From contig CAWBOK010000009.1 of assembly GCA_963790415.1 (NCBI GenBank), positions 248,001-312,000 on the forward strand: a DNA stretch of 64,000 bases, written 5' to 3'. Shown one piece after another: positions 1 to 8,272 of this stretch; positions within the stretch are counted from its first letter, which is position 1, and each line of letters begins with the position of its first letter. The notes beneath the pieces are model-generated. The model was not told the DNA's origin. It was given only the letters and a program-made list of their open reading frames with translations, and made no database searches. The DNA comes from JAJZQZ01 sp963790415 (GTDB lineage: Bacteria; Actinomycetota; Thermoleophilia; RBG-16-64-13). The translations under genes were made by a program, and so were the position numbers.

Positions 1-1
1 G

Positions 2-1309
2 GTGCAAGTCACTCGGCGCCACCTGGAGACCGAGGGCTTTCTCGAGGTGGAGACACCCATCCTGACGAAGAGCACGCCTGAAGGAGCTCGTGACTTTCTC
101 GTGCCGAGCCGCCTGCGGGCGGGCGAGTTCTACGCCTTGCCGCAGTCTCCCCAACTCTTCAAACAGCTGCTGATGGTGGCCGGCTTCGAGCGCTACTATC
201 AGATCGCCCGCAGTTTCCGCGACGAAGACCTGCGTGCCGACCGGCAGCCGGAGTTCACCCAGATCGATCTCGAGATGAGCTTCGTAGAGGAGCAGGACAT
301 CCAAGATCTGGTCGAAGGTGTCATGGCGCGTGTCTTCCTGGAGAACCTGGCCGTCGATCTTCCACGGCCGTTCCCGCGTCTCAGCTTCGCCGAGGCCATG
401 CGCCGCTACGGCAGCGACAAACCCGATATCCGTTTCGGCATGGAGATCGTCGATGCGTCCGACATCGTCGGGGGAGTGGCGTTCAAAGTGTTCGCCGACG
501 CTCTCGCACAGGGTGGCGCCGTGCGCGGCCTGCGAGTGGAGGGCGGAGGTGACTTCTCCAGGAAGGACGTCGACGACCTTGGTAAGGAGGCCGCGGTCTA
601 CGGGGCCAAGGGCCTTGCCCCCGTATGGGTCGAGGAGACCGGCGTCCGCTCGCCGATCGCGAAGTTCCTGAGCGAGGAGGAGATGGCCGCACTGGTCTCG
701 AGACTGGCGGGCCGCCCCGGGGATCTCCTCCTGTTCGTAGCCGATCGTCTTTCCGTCGTGGAGTCGACTCTCGGGGCGCTGCGCGTAAGCCTGGCCGATC
801 GTATGGCCACGAAGCGCGAGGGCTGGGCCTTCCTATGGATAGTCGATCCCCCGATGTTCGAGTACGACGAGCGTGAGCGCCGGCTCAAGGCCCAGCATCA
901 CCCCTTCACGATGCCCAGACTGTCCTCCGCGGCCGACCTTGTCGACAGCCCCCTCTCGCTGGGCACGTATGCCTACGACTTGGTGCTCAACGGGGTCGAA
1001 CTCGGCAGCGGGTCGATCCGTATCGCCGACCCGGAGATCCAGGAGGCGGTGTTCCAAGCTCTGGGTCTCGGTGAGGAAGAGATCAAGGCAAAGTTCGGGT
1101 TCTTGGTAGAGGCTCTGGACTACGGTGCTCCGCCTCATGGAGGCATCGCGCTGGGCCTCGACCGGCTGTTGACGTTGATGGTCGGGGGGTCGTCGATCCG
1201 CGACGTCATCGCGTTCCCGAAGACTCAGAGCGGTTCGTGCCCGCTCACGGATGCTCCGTCTCCCGCCGGCGCGGAACAACTGCGCGAGCTGCGGCTGCGG
1301 ATCCAATGA
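2..1309 (+). CDS. aspS: Aspartyl-tRNA synthetase, 5' end outside window
   Basis: Class II aminoacyl-tRNA synthetase that charges tRNA-Asp (or Asp/Asn) in the cytoplasm. All three class II motifs are present: motif 1 near the visible N-terminus (TEGFLEVETPILTKSTPEGA), motif 2 with SFRDEDLRADRQPEFTQID, and motif 3 with GLDRLLTLMVG near the end. The middle part fits the bacterial GAD insertion. About 435 residues are visible against roughly 590 in the family, so the N-terminal OB-fold anticodon domain lies upstream of base 1; the GTG at base 2 is internal and not the true start. The 6S RNA gene follows directly. Confidence 0.97.
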   Translation: MQVTRRHLETEGFLEVETPILTKSTPEGARDFLVPSRLRAGEFYALPQSPQLFKQLLMVAGFERYYQIARSFRDEDLRADRQPEFTQIDLEMSFVEEQDIQDLVEGVMARVFLENLAVDLPRPFPRLSFAEAMRRYGSDKPDIRFGMEIVDASDIVGGVAFKVFADALAQGGAVRGLRVEGGGDFSRKDVDDLGKEAAVYGAKGLAPVWVEETGVRSPIAKFLSEEEMAALVSRLAGRPGDLLLFVADRLSVVESTLGALRVSLADRMATKREGWAFLWIVDPPMFEYDERERRLKAQHHPFTMPRLSSAADLVDSPLSLGTYAYDLVLNGVELGSGSIRIADPEIQEAVFQALGLGEEEIKAKFGFLVEALDYGAPPHGGIALGLDRLLTLMVGGSSIRDVIAFPKTQSGSCPLTDAPSPAGAEQLRELRLRIQ

Positions 1310-1347
1310 GGGTCGAACGAGCACCCGACAGAGGGAGTCGCACTCTG

Positions 1348-1376
1348 TTGTCGAACCAAAAGGCGTGTGCTAACGT
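1348..1376 (+). promoter_or_regulatory. Predicted promoter of the 6S RNA gene
   Basis: TTGTCG at 1348-1353, a 17-base spacer and TAACGT at 1371-1376, preceded by TG at 1368-1369 (extended -10 form). The predicted transcription start near 1383 coincides with the 5' end of the closing stem of the 6S RNA, which is independent support for both calls. Confidence 0.6.
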
Positions 1377-1382
1377 TGAATA

Positions 1383-1529
1383 GCTCGACCTTGTGCGTGA
1401 TCTGTCTCAATCTTGAGCCAACACATTTGTTTCGGGAGGTCGGCTCTCCTGGTCGGCTTGGCTCACCGGAGGCTGCCACCCACCTGCTATAGCAGGTTCA
1501 AGAGACTGACGGACACGGCAAGGTGGAGC
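1383..1529 (+). ncRNA. ssrS: 6S RNA
   Basis: 6S RNA binds the housekeeping RNA polymerase holoenzyme by mimicking an open promoter. The ends form a long closing stem: GCTC (1383-1386) pairs with GAGC (1526-1529), ACCTTG (1388-1393) with CAAGGT (1519-1524), and GTCTC (1404-1408) with GAGAC (1502-1506). Between them lie elements I recognise from bacterial 6S RNAs: TTGAGCCAACAC, GGGAGGTCGGCTC, a CACCCACCTGC segment and GCAGGTTCAAG. No ORF fits here. The position directly after aspS is the same as for the 6S-1 RNA gene of Bacillus subtilis. The exact 3' end is uncertain; a T-rich stretch follows at about 1531-1540. Confidence 0.85.
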
Positions 1530-1552
1530 ACTTTCCTTTTCTGGAGGAGCGC

Positions 1553-2087
1553 ATGATGATCACAAGTCGCAGATGGCAATGGTTGGTCCTGGCGGGTGCC
1601 GTGGTGTTGACTCTTGCGCTCGCCGTCGGCGGCTGCGGTGGGGGTGGTGCCGACACGACCACGACGGTCAGTGTGCCGGCCGGCGCCGTCACAACGGTCG
1701 CTCCCGGAGACGGTCCCGCAAGGAGGTTCGCTCGACGAGCTCATCGGCACGCCGCTTGTCACCACGACCGAGACCCCCGCTGAGATCACCGATGCCATCG
1801 CTCAACATCGGCCCATCGTGATCCTCTTCTACGTGCCGGGCGGTTCCGACGACACGGCCGTGCTCGATGAGATCAAGACGCTACAGACAACCTACACCGA
1901 CGTGACGTTCGCGCTGTACGAATACTCCGACCCCGCGAGCTACGGAGACCTCGGGATCCTTCTTAGAGTCAAGTACCTGCCGCAGACCGTGTTCATCGAC
2001 ACGCAGGGAACGATCTACGACATCCGTACGGGCTATGTCGACCAGGGCACTCTCAACCAGCAGGTGGTCAACATCCGTCAGGGATAG
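1553..2087 (+). CDS. Thioredoxin-fold lipoprotein, frameshifted in this sequence
   Basis: The start ATG at 1553 follows a GGAGGAG site at 1543-1549. The protein begins with positively charged residues, a hydrophobic stretch and a lipobox ending LALAVGGC, so it is probably a membrane-anchored lipoprotein, with a Thr-rich linker after the cysteine. The reading frame then breaks between about 1700 and 1730 and continues in the next frame from SLDELIGTP to a stop at 2087. The C-terminal part fits a thioredoxin-like fold (VILFYVPGG at the active-site position, a cis-Pro-type YLPQTVFID segment, and GYVDQGTL). The CxxC pair is absent (PGGSDD in its place), so oxidoreductase activity is unlikely. The function is unknown. 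Confidence 0.7.
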
Positions 2088-2155
2088 CCTCTGTGTGGCG
2101 GATGGTCGTGCGGCCGTGAGTGACGCCCGGACGAACGTACACAGGATGGAAGCCG

Positions 2156-2520
2156 GTGAAGCGACCGTGCAGCCACTACGGGGCCCGCGTCGTGGCTCAC
2201 GTGCTGAGCCCGCACGGCGCGGGGAGACTCAGTTCCCCCGACGGAGTAGGCACCGCGGGCAGCCCCAGTTGTGGCGATCAGGTGCGCATCGAACTCCACG
2301 TGCAAGACGGCACGGTGACGGCTGCCCGGTTTCAGGCGTTCGGCTGCCCTGCCACCATCGCCGGAGGCTCGGAAGTCGTCTCCCGGGTCGAGGGACACTC
2401 GGTCTTCGAGGCTGCTCAGCTCGGCGAGGCCGTCCTGGCCGACGCCCTGGAGTTGTCGACGGCGAAGAGCGACCTGCTCCAATCTGGCGGCCGACGCATT
2501 GCACGCCGCGCTCGAGGACG
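2156..2520 (+). CDS. IscU/NifU-like Fe-S cluster scaffold, frameshift near its end
   Basis: Homologous to the NifU N-terminal (IscU) domain that assembles iron-sulfur clusters. The sequence DGVGTAGSPSCGD holds the first cysteine and FGCPATIAGGSE the second. The third is only restored if one C at 2473/2474 is removed, which gives KSDCSNLAADALHAALEDV, the expected end of the family. GTG at 2156 is the preferred start (MKRPCSHYGARVV). In the corrected frame there is no stop before mnmA, so this is either a domain fused to MnmA or an overlapping gene. The order iscU-mnmA is common in Gram-positives and ties the scaffold to tRNA thiolation or to local sulfur supply. Confidence 0.8.
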
Positions 2521-3638
2521 TGACCGGTCCGAGGCGTCTCCTCCGATCCCGCCGGACATGGCGACTCGACCCCGAGAGTGTCCTGGTGGCCATGTGCGGC
2601 GGGGTCGACAGCACGACCGCCGCGGCGATCCTGGTCGAGGAAGGCCGACGAGTGATCGGGGTCACGTTCCGTTTCTGGAGTGACCCGACCTGCGGCGTCG
2701 GGACAGGCTGCTGCTCGCCGGAGACGGTGATGAGGGCTCGACGCGCGGCGCACGCACTGGGGATACCGCACTTCACGGTCGATCTGGGCGGCCCGTTCTA
2801 CAGGGAGGTGGTGGAGTACTTCGTGCGCGAGTACGCTGGCGGCCGCACGCCCAACCCCTGCGTCCGCTGCAACGGCAGCCTTCGCTTCGGCGAACTCGTC
2901 TCCCTCGCCGATCGGATGGGTCTGGGGTACGTGGCGACCGGCCACTACGCTCAGATCGTCGGGAATCCTCCCCGGCTAGAACGCGGGGTGGACCCGCGGA
3001 AAGATCAGTCATACGTGCTCGCGCGGGTGCCACCGAACCTCCTGCGACGCGTCCGCCTGCCTCTCGGCCGTTTGAGCAAGGTCCAGGTGCGCGCGCTCGC
3101 ACGCGCGGCGGGGCTGGAAGCCCACGACGCGGTCGAAAGCCAAGAGATCTGCTTCATCCCCGACGACGATCACAGGCGCTTCTTGCGCGAGCGGCTCGGT
3201 GAGCGACCTGGGGATATCGTCGACCCGGAGGGGAACGTGCTGGGTCGGCACGCCGGCACCCACAACTTCACCGTGGGACAGCGCAAGGGGTTGGGGATCG
3301 CCGCTGCGCATCCACTCTTCGTGACCGCGGTGATGTCCGAGAGCGATACGGTGGTGGCCGCGCCTCGAGGTGGCCTGGCCGTAGACACCGTCGAAGTCGA
3401 TGACGTTGTGCGACACGCGGCAGACATTCCCACTCAGGCGTGGACACAGTTGCGCTCCTCGGGTGGCCCGATCCGCAGCGGGGTGGAAGACCTCGGCTCG
3501 TCGCTCCTGCTGCGTCTGGCCGAACCCGTGCACGGAGTGGCCCCGGGGCAGACGGCGGTAGTCTACGCTGAGACGGCGGTCGTGGCCGCGGGCACCATCG
3601 TCTCTGCCCGGATGAGCCGGGAAAACCCTGTGCTATAG
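2499..3638 (+). CDS. mnmA: tRNA 2-thiouridine(34) synthase MnmA
   Basis: Adenylates U34 of Lys, Glu and Gln tRNAs and transfers sulfur to it. The ATP-binding PP-loop is MCGGVDSTTAA, with Cys in place of the usual first Ser of SGGVDS. The catalytic cysteines are present in GRTPNPCVRCN and ESQEICFIP, and GYVATGHYA and NFTVGQRKGLG match the family. The start is unclear: the open frame begins at 2499, and the first plausible start in it is GTG at 2520, but the frame is continuous with the upstream IscU domain once the indel is corrected. An extended -10 promoter overlaps the stop codon. Confidence 0.94.
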   Translation: MHAALEDVTGPRRLLRSRRTWRLDPESVLVAMCGGVDSTTAAAILVEEGRRVIGVTFRFWSDPTCGVGTGCCSPETVMRARRAAHALGIPHFTVDLGGPFYREVVEYFVREYAGGRTPNPCVRCNGSLRFGELVSLADRMGLGYVATGHYAQIVGNPPRLERGVDPRKDQSYVLARVPPNLLRRVRLPLGRLSKVQVRALARAAGLEAHDAVESQEICFIPDDDHRRFLRERLGERPGDIVDPEGNVLGRHAGTHNFTVGQRKGLGIAAAHPLFVTAVMSESDTVVAAPRGGLAVDTVEVDDVVRHAADIPTQAWTQLRSSGGPIRSGVEDLGSSLLLRLAEPVHGVAPGQTAVVYAETAVVAAGTIVSARMSRENPVL

Positions 3639-3639
3639 T
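3631..3639 (+). promoter_or_regulatory. Possible extended -10 promoter upstream of the DUF948 gene
   Basis: TGC (3631-3633) followed by TATAGT (3634-3639), overlapping the mnmA stop codon. No convincing -35 box is seen. It would give a leader of about 55 bases before the next gene, which has a strong GGAGGAGGG site. Confidence 0.35.
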
Positions 3640-3702
3640 AGGATTTGTGTGCTCAAGTGAGGGGGCGCAACGTCGTAGAATCCGTCGGAGGAGGGTACCG
3701 AT

Positions 3703-4080
3703 ATGGTGTGGGATGCGCGCGCGTTCATGGATATCGCTATCGGCCTCTTCTTCCTCGCATGCGGGGCGGGGGTGACGTATGCCCTGGTGCGTCTTGCCGC
3801 TTTCTTTCAACAGACCACAGAATCGCTGCACGACGCCACTGGGGAGTTCGTACCGATTCTCACCCGTCTTCAGACTACCGTGGATGAAGTCAACTCCGAG
3901 CTGGGCAAGATAGACGAGATCACCGGATCCGTGGTGTCAGTCACCGACACCATCGGCAACACGACCAGCGCCATCCAAAGTGCGATCGGTTCGCCGGTGA
4001 AGAAGGTGGCCGGCTTCTCAGCCGGGGTGGGCGAGGCCCTCTCCACCTTCCTCTCCGGCCGACGGAAGGAGGGACGATGA
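3703..4080 (+). CDS. DUF948-family membrane-anchored protein
   Basis: A 125-residue protein with one N-terminal membrane segment (DIAIGLFFLACGAGVTYALV) followed by a polar, probably helical region rich in T, S, V and D (LQTTVDEVNSELGKIDEITG), which is the layout of DUF948 proteins. The ribosome binding site GGAGGAGGG is 8 bases before the ATG. The function of the family is not established; it often sits next to mnmA or alaS and a YtxH-like gene, as here. The stop overlaps the next start (ATGA). Confidence 0.8.
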   Translation: MVWDARAFMDIAIGLFFLACGAGVTYALVRLAAFFQQTTESLHDATGEFVPILTRLQTTVDEVNSELGKIDEITGSVVSVTDTIGNTTSAIQSAIGSPVKKVAGFSAGVGEALSTFLSGRRKEGR

Positions 4081-4325
4081 ACAGGTTCGGTTTCCTTTTT
4101 GCCACCTTCGTGGGAGCGGTGGTCGGTGGAGCGGCCGCTCTCACCTACAAGATCTCGCGCGAGACAGGAAAGACTCTCAGCGAATCGGCCGCCGAGGTGC
4201 CCGCAGAAGCAATGCGCTATTGGGAGGATGTCCGCGCGCGGGGTCTCGACGCTTACGAGGCTGGGCGCTCGGCTGCGCGTCGGAAAGAAGAGGAGATCCA
4301 GCAGCATCTCGGCGGAGAAGCGTAA
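4077..4325 (+). CDS. Small YtxH-like envelope protein
   Basis: 82 residues. The N-terminus FGFLFATFVGAVVGGAAALTY is a glycine/alanine-rich single membrane helix typical of YtxH-type proteins; the remainder is a charged amphipathic helix ending in a KEEEIQQHL segment. It overlaps the DUF948 gene by four bases and is therefore probably co-translated with it. Its role is unknown; YtxH-like proteins are often linked to the general stress regulon, which fits the SigB-family gene just downstream. Confidence 0.7.
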   Translation: MNRFGFLFATFVGAVVGGAAALTYKISRETGKTLSESAAEVPAEAMRYWEDVRARGLDAYEAGRSAARRKEEEIQQHLGGEA

Positions 4326-4364
4326 TCGCTCAGCGGTTCGATGCCCGGCCGAAGGCGAGGTGAC

Positions 4365-4760
4365 GTGGCTGATACTGTGCGCCTAGAAGTGCCTCGCGAC
4401 GCGGGGTTCTTGCCCCTGCTGCACTTGGTCTTGGGGGGGATCGCTCTGAGGCGGTCCTTCTCGTTCGATGACCTCGATGACCTCCAACTGGCGGTCGACA
4501 ACATCCTGGCCGAGGACATGCCCGCCGCCGGCACGCTTTCGATGGCGGTGACCGTCTCGCATGACGCTATGAGCGTGCGCCTCGAGCCGCTTCGCAACGC
4601 GGATCTGCGCACGACCCTCGCGCAAGGCCAGGTCCCACCAGGGGCGGAAGGGCGATGCATCGAGATCTGTATTCTGCTCCGGTCCCTCGTCGACGAGTAC
4701 CTACTCTCCGATCTTGGTGACGGAACCTTCGCCGTCGAACTGCGTAAGCTGGCGGGGTAG
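4365..4760 (+). CDS. RsbW-like anti-sigma protein, degenerate ATPase motifs
   Basis: 131 residues ending 9 bases before a SigB-family sigma gene, the normal position for an RsbW/SpoIIAB-type anti-sigma factor. The start VRLEVPRDAGFLPLLHLVLGG and the segment FDDLDDLQLAVDNI match the first strand and N-box region of these GHKL proteins. The N-box lacks the usual Glu-Ala-x-x-Asn arrangement and no DxGxG loop is visible, so ATP binding and kinase activity are doubtful. GTG at 4365 is preferred to ATG at 4341 because it gives the family-like N-terminus and follows GGCGAGG. Confidence 0.6.
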   Translation: MADTVRLEVPRDAGFLPLLHLVLGGIALRRSFSFDDLDDLQLAVDNILAEDMPAAGTLSMAVTVSHDAMSVRLEPLRNADLRTTLAQGQVPPGAEGRCIEICILLRSLVDEYLLSDLGDGTFAVELRKLAG

Positions 4761-4769
4761 CGAGGTGGC

Positions 4770-5594
4770 GTGGTAAGCGTGAGCTCCGAAGGTATCCCCG
4801 GTGCGCGCGTGTACGGCGAGAGACTCGCGGAAGTGCCGGAGAAAGAGCTGCTTCGTCGTGTTCACGACGAAAGCGATCCGGCCGCACGGGAAGAGCTGAT
4901 CACCCGCTACCTTCCGCTGGTCCGTAGTCTGGCCCGCCGGTTCTCGTCTCGCGGGCAGGCGATCGAGGATCTGATACAAGTGGGTTCCATCGGGCTCATC
5001 AAAGCCATCGATCGCTTCGACACATCGCGAGGGGTCGAGCTATCCACCTACGCCACCCCCACCATCCTCGGTGAGATCAAGCGGTACTTCCGCGACAAGG
5101 GCTGGGCGGTCAAAGTCCCCAGAGCCCTCCAAGATCTGAACATCCGTCTCAACAGGGTCATCGAGCAGCTTACTGTGGAGTTGAACCGCTCTCCCACCAT
5201 CCCCGAGATGGCCAAGGCGTGTGACGCGACTGAAGAGGAGGTTCTCGAGGCGCTGGAGAGTGGAAGGGCCTACAATTCACTCTCCATCTACTCCAGTGGA
5301 ACCTCGGAAGACGAAGATGCTATGGAGCTCCTCGACTTCTTGGGGGCCGAAGAGAGGGAATACGAGGTGGTGGAGCAGCGGCGGTACCTTGCGCCGGCGA
5401 TGGAACGCCTGGACGATCGCGAGCGGCTGATCCTCCACCTCCGTTTCTTCGAAGGCATGACCCAGACTCAGATAGCCACGCGGGTCGGCATCTCGCAGAT
5501 GCACGTATCGCGACTCATCCGAAAATCCATCGAAGTCCTCCGCCTGCACATGGTGGAGCAGGATCAACTGTTCAGTCAGCCCAAAGAGCACTGA
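4770..5594 (+). CDS. SigB/SigF-family RNA polymerase sigma factor
   Basis: 274 residues, a group 3 sigma factor. Region 2 is clear (ARRFSSRGQAIEDLIQVGSI, GLIKAIDRFDTSRGVELSTY and then TILGEIKRYFRDKGW), followed by VKVPRALQDL and a region 4 helix-turn-helix GMTQTQIATRVGISQMHVSR near the end. In Bacillus and actinobacteria this family drives general stress or developmental genes and is held inactive by an RsbW-type partner, here the preceding gene. No anti-anti-sigma gene is visible in the window, so the upstream signal is unknown. Confidence 0.92.
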   Translation: MVSVSSEGIPGARVYGERLAEVPEKELLRRVHDESDPAAREELITRYLPLVRSLARRFSSRGQAIEDLIQVGSIGLIKAIDRFDTSRGVELSTYATPTILGEIKRYFRDKGWAVKVPRALQDLNIRLNRVIEQLTVELNRSPTIPEMAKACDATEEEVLEALESGRAYNSLSIYSSGTSEDEDAMELLDFLGAEEREYEVVEQRRYLAPAMERLDDRERLILHLRFFEGMTQTQIATRVGISQMHVSRLIRKSIEVLRLHMVEQDQLFSQPKEH

Positions 5595-5647
5595 CGCGTC
5601 CGAGCACCGGCTCCCGTCCAACCCGAAAACATGAAGAGGTCGCCTGC

Positions 5648-8266
5648 GTGAAGACTCATGAGCTCCGGAAGCAGTTCCTCGACTACTTCGTAGAGCAGGG
5701 GCACCTCTTGGTCCCCAGCGCGTCGCTGGTGCCGTATCGTGACCCGTCGGTGCTCCTCACCACCGCGGGCATGCAGCCGTTCAAACCCTTTTTCCTCGGC
5801 ATGGCCGAACCACCTGCCCGCCGTTTGACGAGCGTGCAGAAATGCTTCCGTACGACCGACATCGATCGCGTCGGCTTCACCGGCCGACACTGCACGTTCT
5901 TCGAGATGCTGGGCAACTTCTCGGTGGGGGACTACTTCAAGGAAGGCGCCATCCGGTTCGGCTACGAGTTCTCCACCCAGCATCTGGGTCTCGACCGAGA
6001 CCGTATCTGGGTGTCCGTCTTCGAGGGCGACGACCAAGTCGAACCGGATGAAGAGGCTATGGGCCATTGGGAGGCGATGGGGGTTCCCCGCGATCGGATG
6101 GTCAAGCTACCGCGCAGCGAGAACTTCTGGGGACCTCCCGGTCCTACGGGTCCGTGCGGGCCGTGTTCGGAGCTCTATTACGACCGTGGGCCCGAGTTCG
6201 GCTGCGATTCAGCGGATTGCCGGCCGGGTTGTGACTGCGACCGGTTCTTGGAGTACTGGAACCTGGTCTTCATGCAGTACAACATGGACGACACCAAGCA
6301 ACTCACGCCCCTTCCGGCCAGGAACATCGACACGGGGATGGGCCTCGAGCGCATCGCCGCTTTGATGCAGGGGGCGCCCACCGTCTTCTACACCGACGTC
6401 TTCTACCCGCTGATCGAGCTGGGACAGGAACTCAGCGGCCATCGGTTCGGCGAGAACGAGAAAGCCGACGTCGCCCTGAGGGTGCTGGCCGACCACTCCC
6501 GGGCCACGTGTTTTCTCATCGCGGACGGAGTGCTGCCCGGCAACGAGGGCCGAGGCTACGTGTTGCGGCGGATCATCCGCCGGGCCGCGCGGTTCAGCCG
6601 CAACGTGGATATGCAGCCCCCCTTCCTGGGCCGGTTCGCCGAACGCGTCATCGACATGCTGGCGGATGCGTACCCCGAACTGCACGAACGTCGCGAGAGC
6701 ATCCTGCGCGTCGTAGACTCGGAGGAGGAGCGTTTCAATCGCACCCTCGACCAGGGATTGGTCCTGCTGGAAGAAGAGATCAGACGCGCGCAGGAGTCCG
6801 GGGCGACGGCCTTGCCCGGAACGGTCGCTTTCGTGCTTCACGACACTTATGGATTCCCGGTCGAGGTCACGCGAGAGGTGATAGCCGAGAGAGGACTATC
6901 TCTCGACGATGCCCAGTTCGACACGGCCATGGACCAGCAACGACAGCGCGCCCGAGCCACGCGTGGCGGCGACGATATCGAGCAGGCCATCATCCAGTTC
7001 GCACGCGAGGCGGAGCACCCGACCGAATTCGTGGGCCACGAGAAAGATGAGATATTCACCGTGGTCGGAAACGTGCAACCTCTCGGTGACGATCGCGTCT
7101 TGCTTTCGCTGCGCGAAAGCCCGTTCTACGCGGAGGGCGGCGGTCAGAGCGCCGACATCGGGTGGGTAGAGGGCGACACGGGCCGCGCCGAGGTGCTCGA
7201 CGTGCAACATCAGGGCGCGGTCCAGGTGATCCACGCCCGCGTCACCAGCGGCGGCATCGAGGCAGGTACGCGCGTGAAGGCGGCTATCTCGACCGTTCAC
7301 CGTCACTCGGTGGCCGCGAACCATACCGGCACCCACCTGCTTCACTACGCCCTGCGCAGCACCGTGGGCAAAGACGCTACACAGGCCGGCTCCGCGGTGC
7401 GCGCCGACAAATTCCGCTTCGATTTCGCCTTTCACGAGCCCCTGGGCCCGAGCAGACTGGCCGAACTCGAAGAGATCGTCAATCGCAAGATCGTCGAGAA
7501 CCACCCCGTGCGCGCCTTCACCACCACCATCGACCATGCCCGAGATCTGGGCGCGATGGCCCTCTTCGGCGAAAAATACGGCGATTTCGTGCGCGTCGTG
7601 GAGATAGACGACTTCAGCCGTGAGTTGTGCGGCGGCACTCATGTCGGCAGCACCAGCGAGATCGGCATCTTCAAGATCGTCTCCGAAGCGAGCGTGGGCG
7701 CCAACGTGCGCCGCATCGAGGCGGTCACCGGCAGACGTGCTGTCGAGTACTACCGGCACCGCGACGGTCTTCTAGCTCAGGCCGCCACTGCGGCGGGCGC
7801 CGCTCAGGAGGAGGCGATCGTCGGCGGCATCGAGAAGCTGAAGCAGCAGGCGGCGGACCTGAGGCAAGAGTTGGCCGAACTGCTGTCGGGGAAAGCCGTG
7901 GATATCGTCCGGGATGTAGCCGACGGCGCTACCGAGATCGCGGGCGTGCGGGTGGCCGTGGCCGCGGTGGAAGCGCGCGACGCCGATCAACTGGTCTCGG
8001 TGCTCGACCAGGTGCGCGACAGGCTCGGCTCGTCCGTGGTTGCCCTGGGAGCCATCATCGATGGCAAGGCCATGTTGGTGGTTGCGGCGAGCAAGGGGCT
8101 GGATTCTGTCGACGCCGGCCGATTGGTGAAGAGAGGGGCGGGCGTCTTCGCGGGCGGCGGAGGTGGTAGCGCGACCCTAGGACGGGCCGGAGGTGGAGAC
8201 CCGGCGCACTTGGATGCGGCTCTTGCCGCAGTGCGCGCGTCGGCCGAAGAGGCGCTGGGAGTCTAG
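5648..8266 (+). CDS. alaS: Alanyl-tRNA synthetase
   Basis: 872 residues, full length. It charges tRNA-Ala and edits mischarged Ser/Gly. The N-terminal catalytic domain begins KTHELRKQFLDYFVEQGH and includes GRHCTFFEMLGNFS and the RIIRRAARFSRN region. The editing domain carries the zinc ligands H559-TGT-H563 and C661-GGT-H665, followed by a C-terminal DHHA1-like domain rich in G (FAGGGGGSA). The GTG start at 5648 follows GAGG. It is followed at 6 bases by ruvX. No T-box leader is seen upstream. Confidence 0.98.
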   Translation: MKTHELRKQFLDYFVEQGHLLVPSASLVPYRDPSVLLTTAGMQPFKPFFLGMAEPPARRLTSVQKCFRTTDIDRVGFTGRHCTFFEMLGNFSVGDYFKEGAIRFGYEFSTQHLGLDRDRIWVSVFEGDDQVEPDEEAMGHWEAMGVPRDRMVKLPRSENFWGPPGPTGPCGPCSELYYDRGPEFGCDSADCRPGCDCDRFLEYWNLVFMQYNMDDTKQLTPLPARNIDTGMGLERIAALMQGAPTVFYTDVFYPLIELGQELSGHRFGENEKADVALRVLADHSRATCFLIADGVLPGNEGRGYVLRRIIRRAARFSRNVDMQPPFLGRFAERVIDMLADAYPELHERRESILRVVDSEEERFNRTLDQGLVLLEEEIRRAQESGATALPGTVAFVLHDTYGFPVEVTREVIAERGLSLDDAQFDTAMDQQRQRARATRGGDDIEQAIIQFAREAEHPTEFVGHEKDEIFTVVGNVQPLGDDRVLLSLRESPFYAEGGGQSADIGWVEGDTGRAEVLDVQHQGAVQVIHARVTSGGIEAGTRVKAAISTVHRHSVAANHTGTHLLHYALRSTVGKDATQAGSAVRADKFRFDFAFHEPLGPSRLAELEEIVNRKIVENHPVRAFTTTIDHARDLGAMALFGEKYGDFVRVVEIDDFSRELCGGTHVGSTSEIGIFKIVSEASVGANVRRIEAVTGRRAVEYYRHRDGLLAQAATAAGAAQEEAIVGGIEKLKQQAADLRQELAELLSGKAVDIVRDVADGATEIAGVRVAVAAVEARDADQLVSVLDQVRDRLGSSVVALGAIIDGKAMLVVAASKGLDSVDAGRLVKRGAGVFAGGGGGSATLGRAGGGDPAHLDAALAAVRASAEEALGV

Positions 8267-8272
8267 AGGTCC

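Noticed and set aside
5595..5647. T-box riboswitch upstream of alaS
   Set aside because: Only about 50 bases separate the genes; there is no room for a specifier stem or antiterminator.
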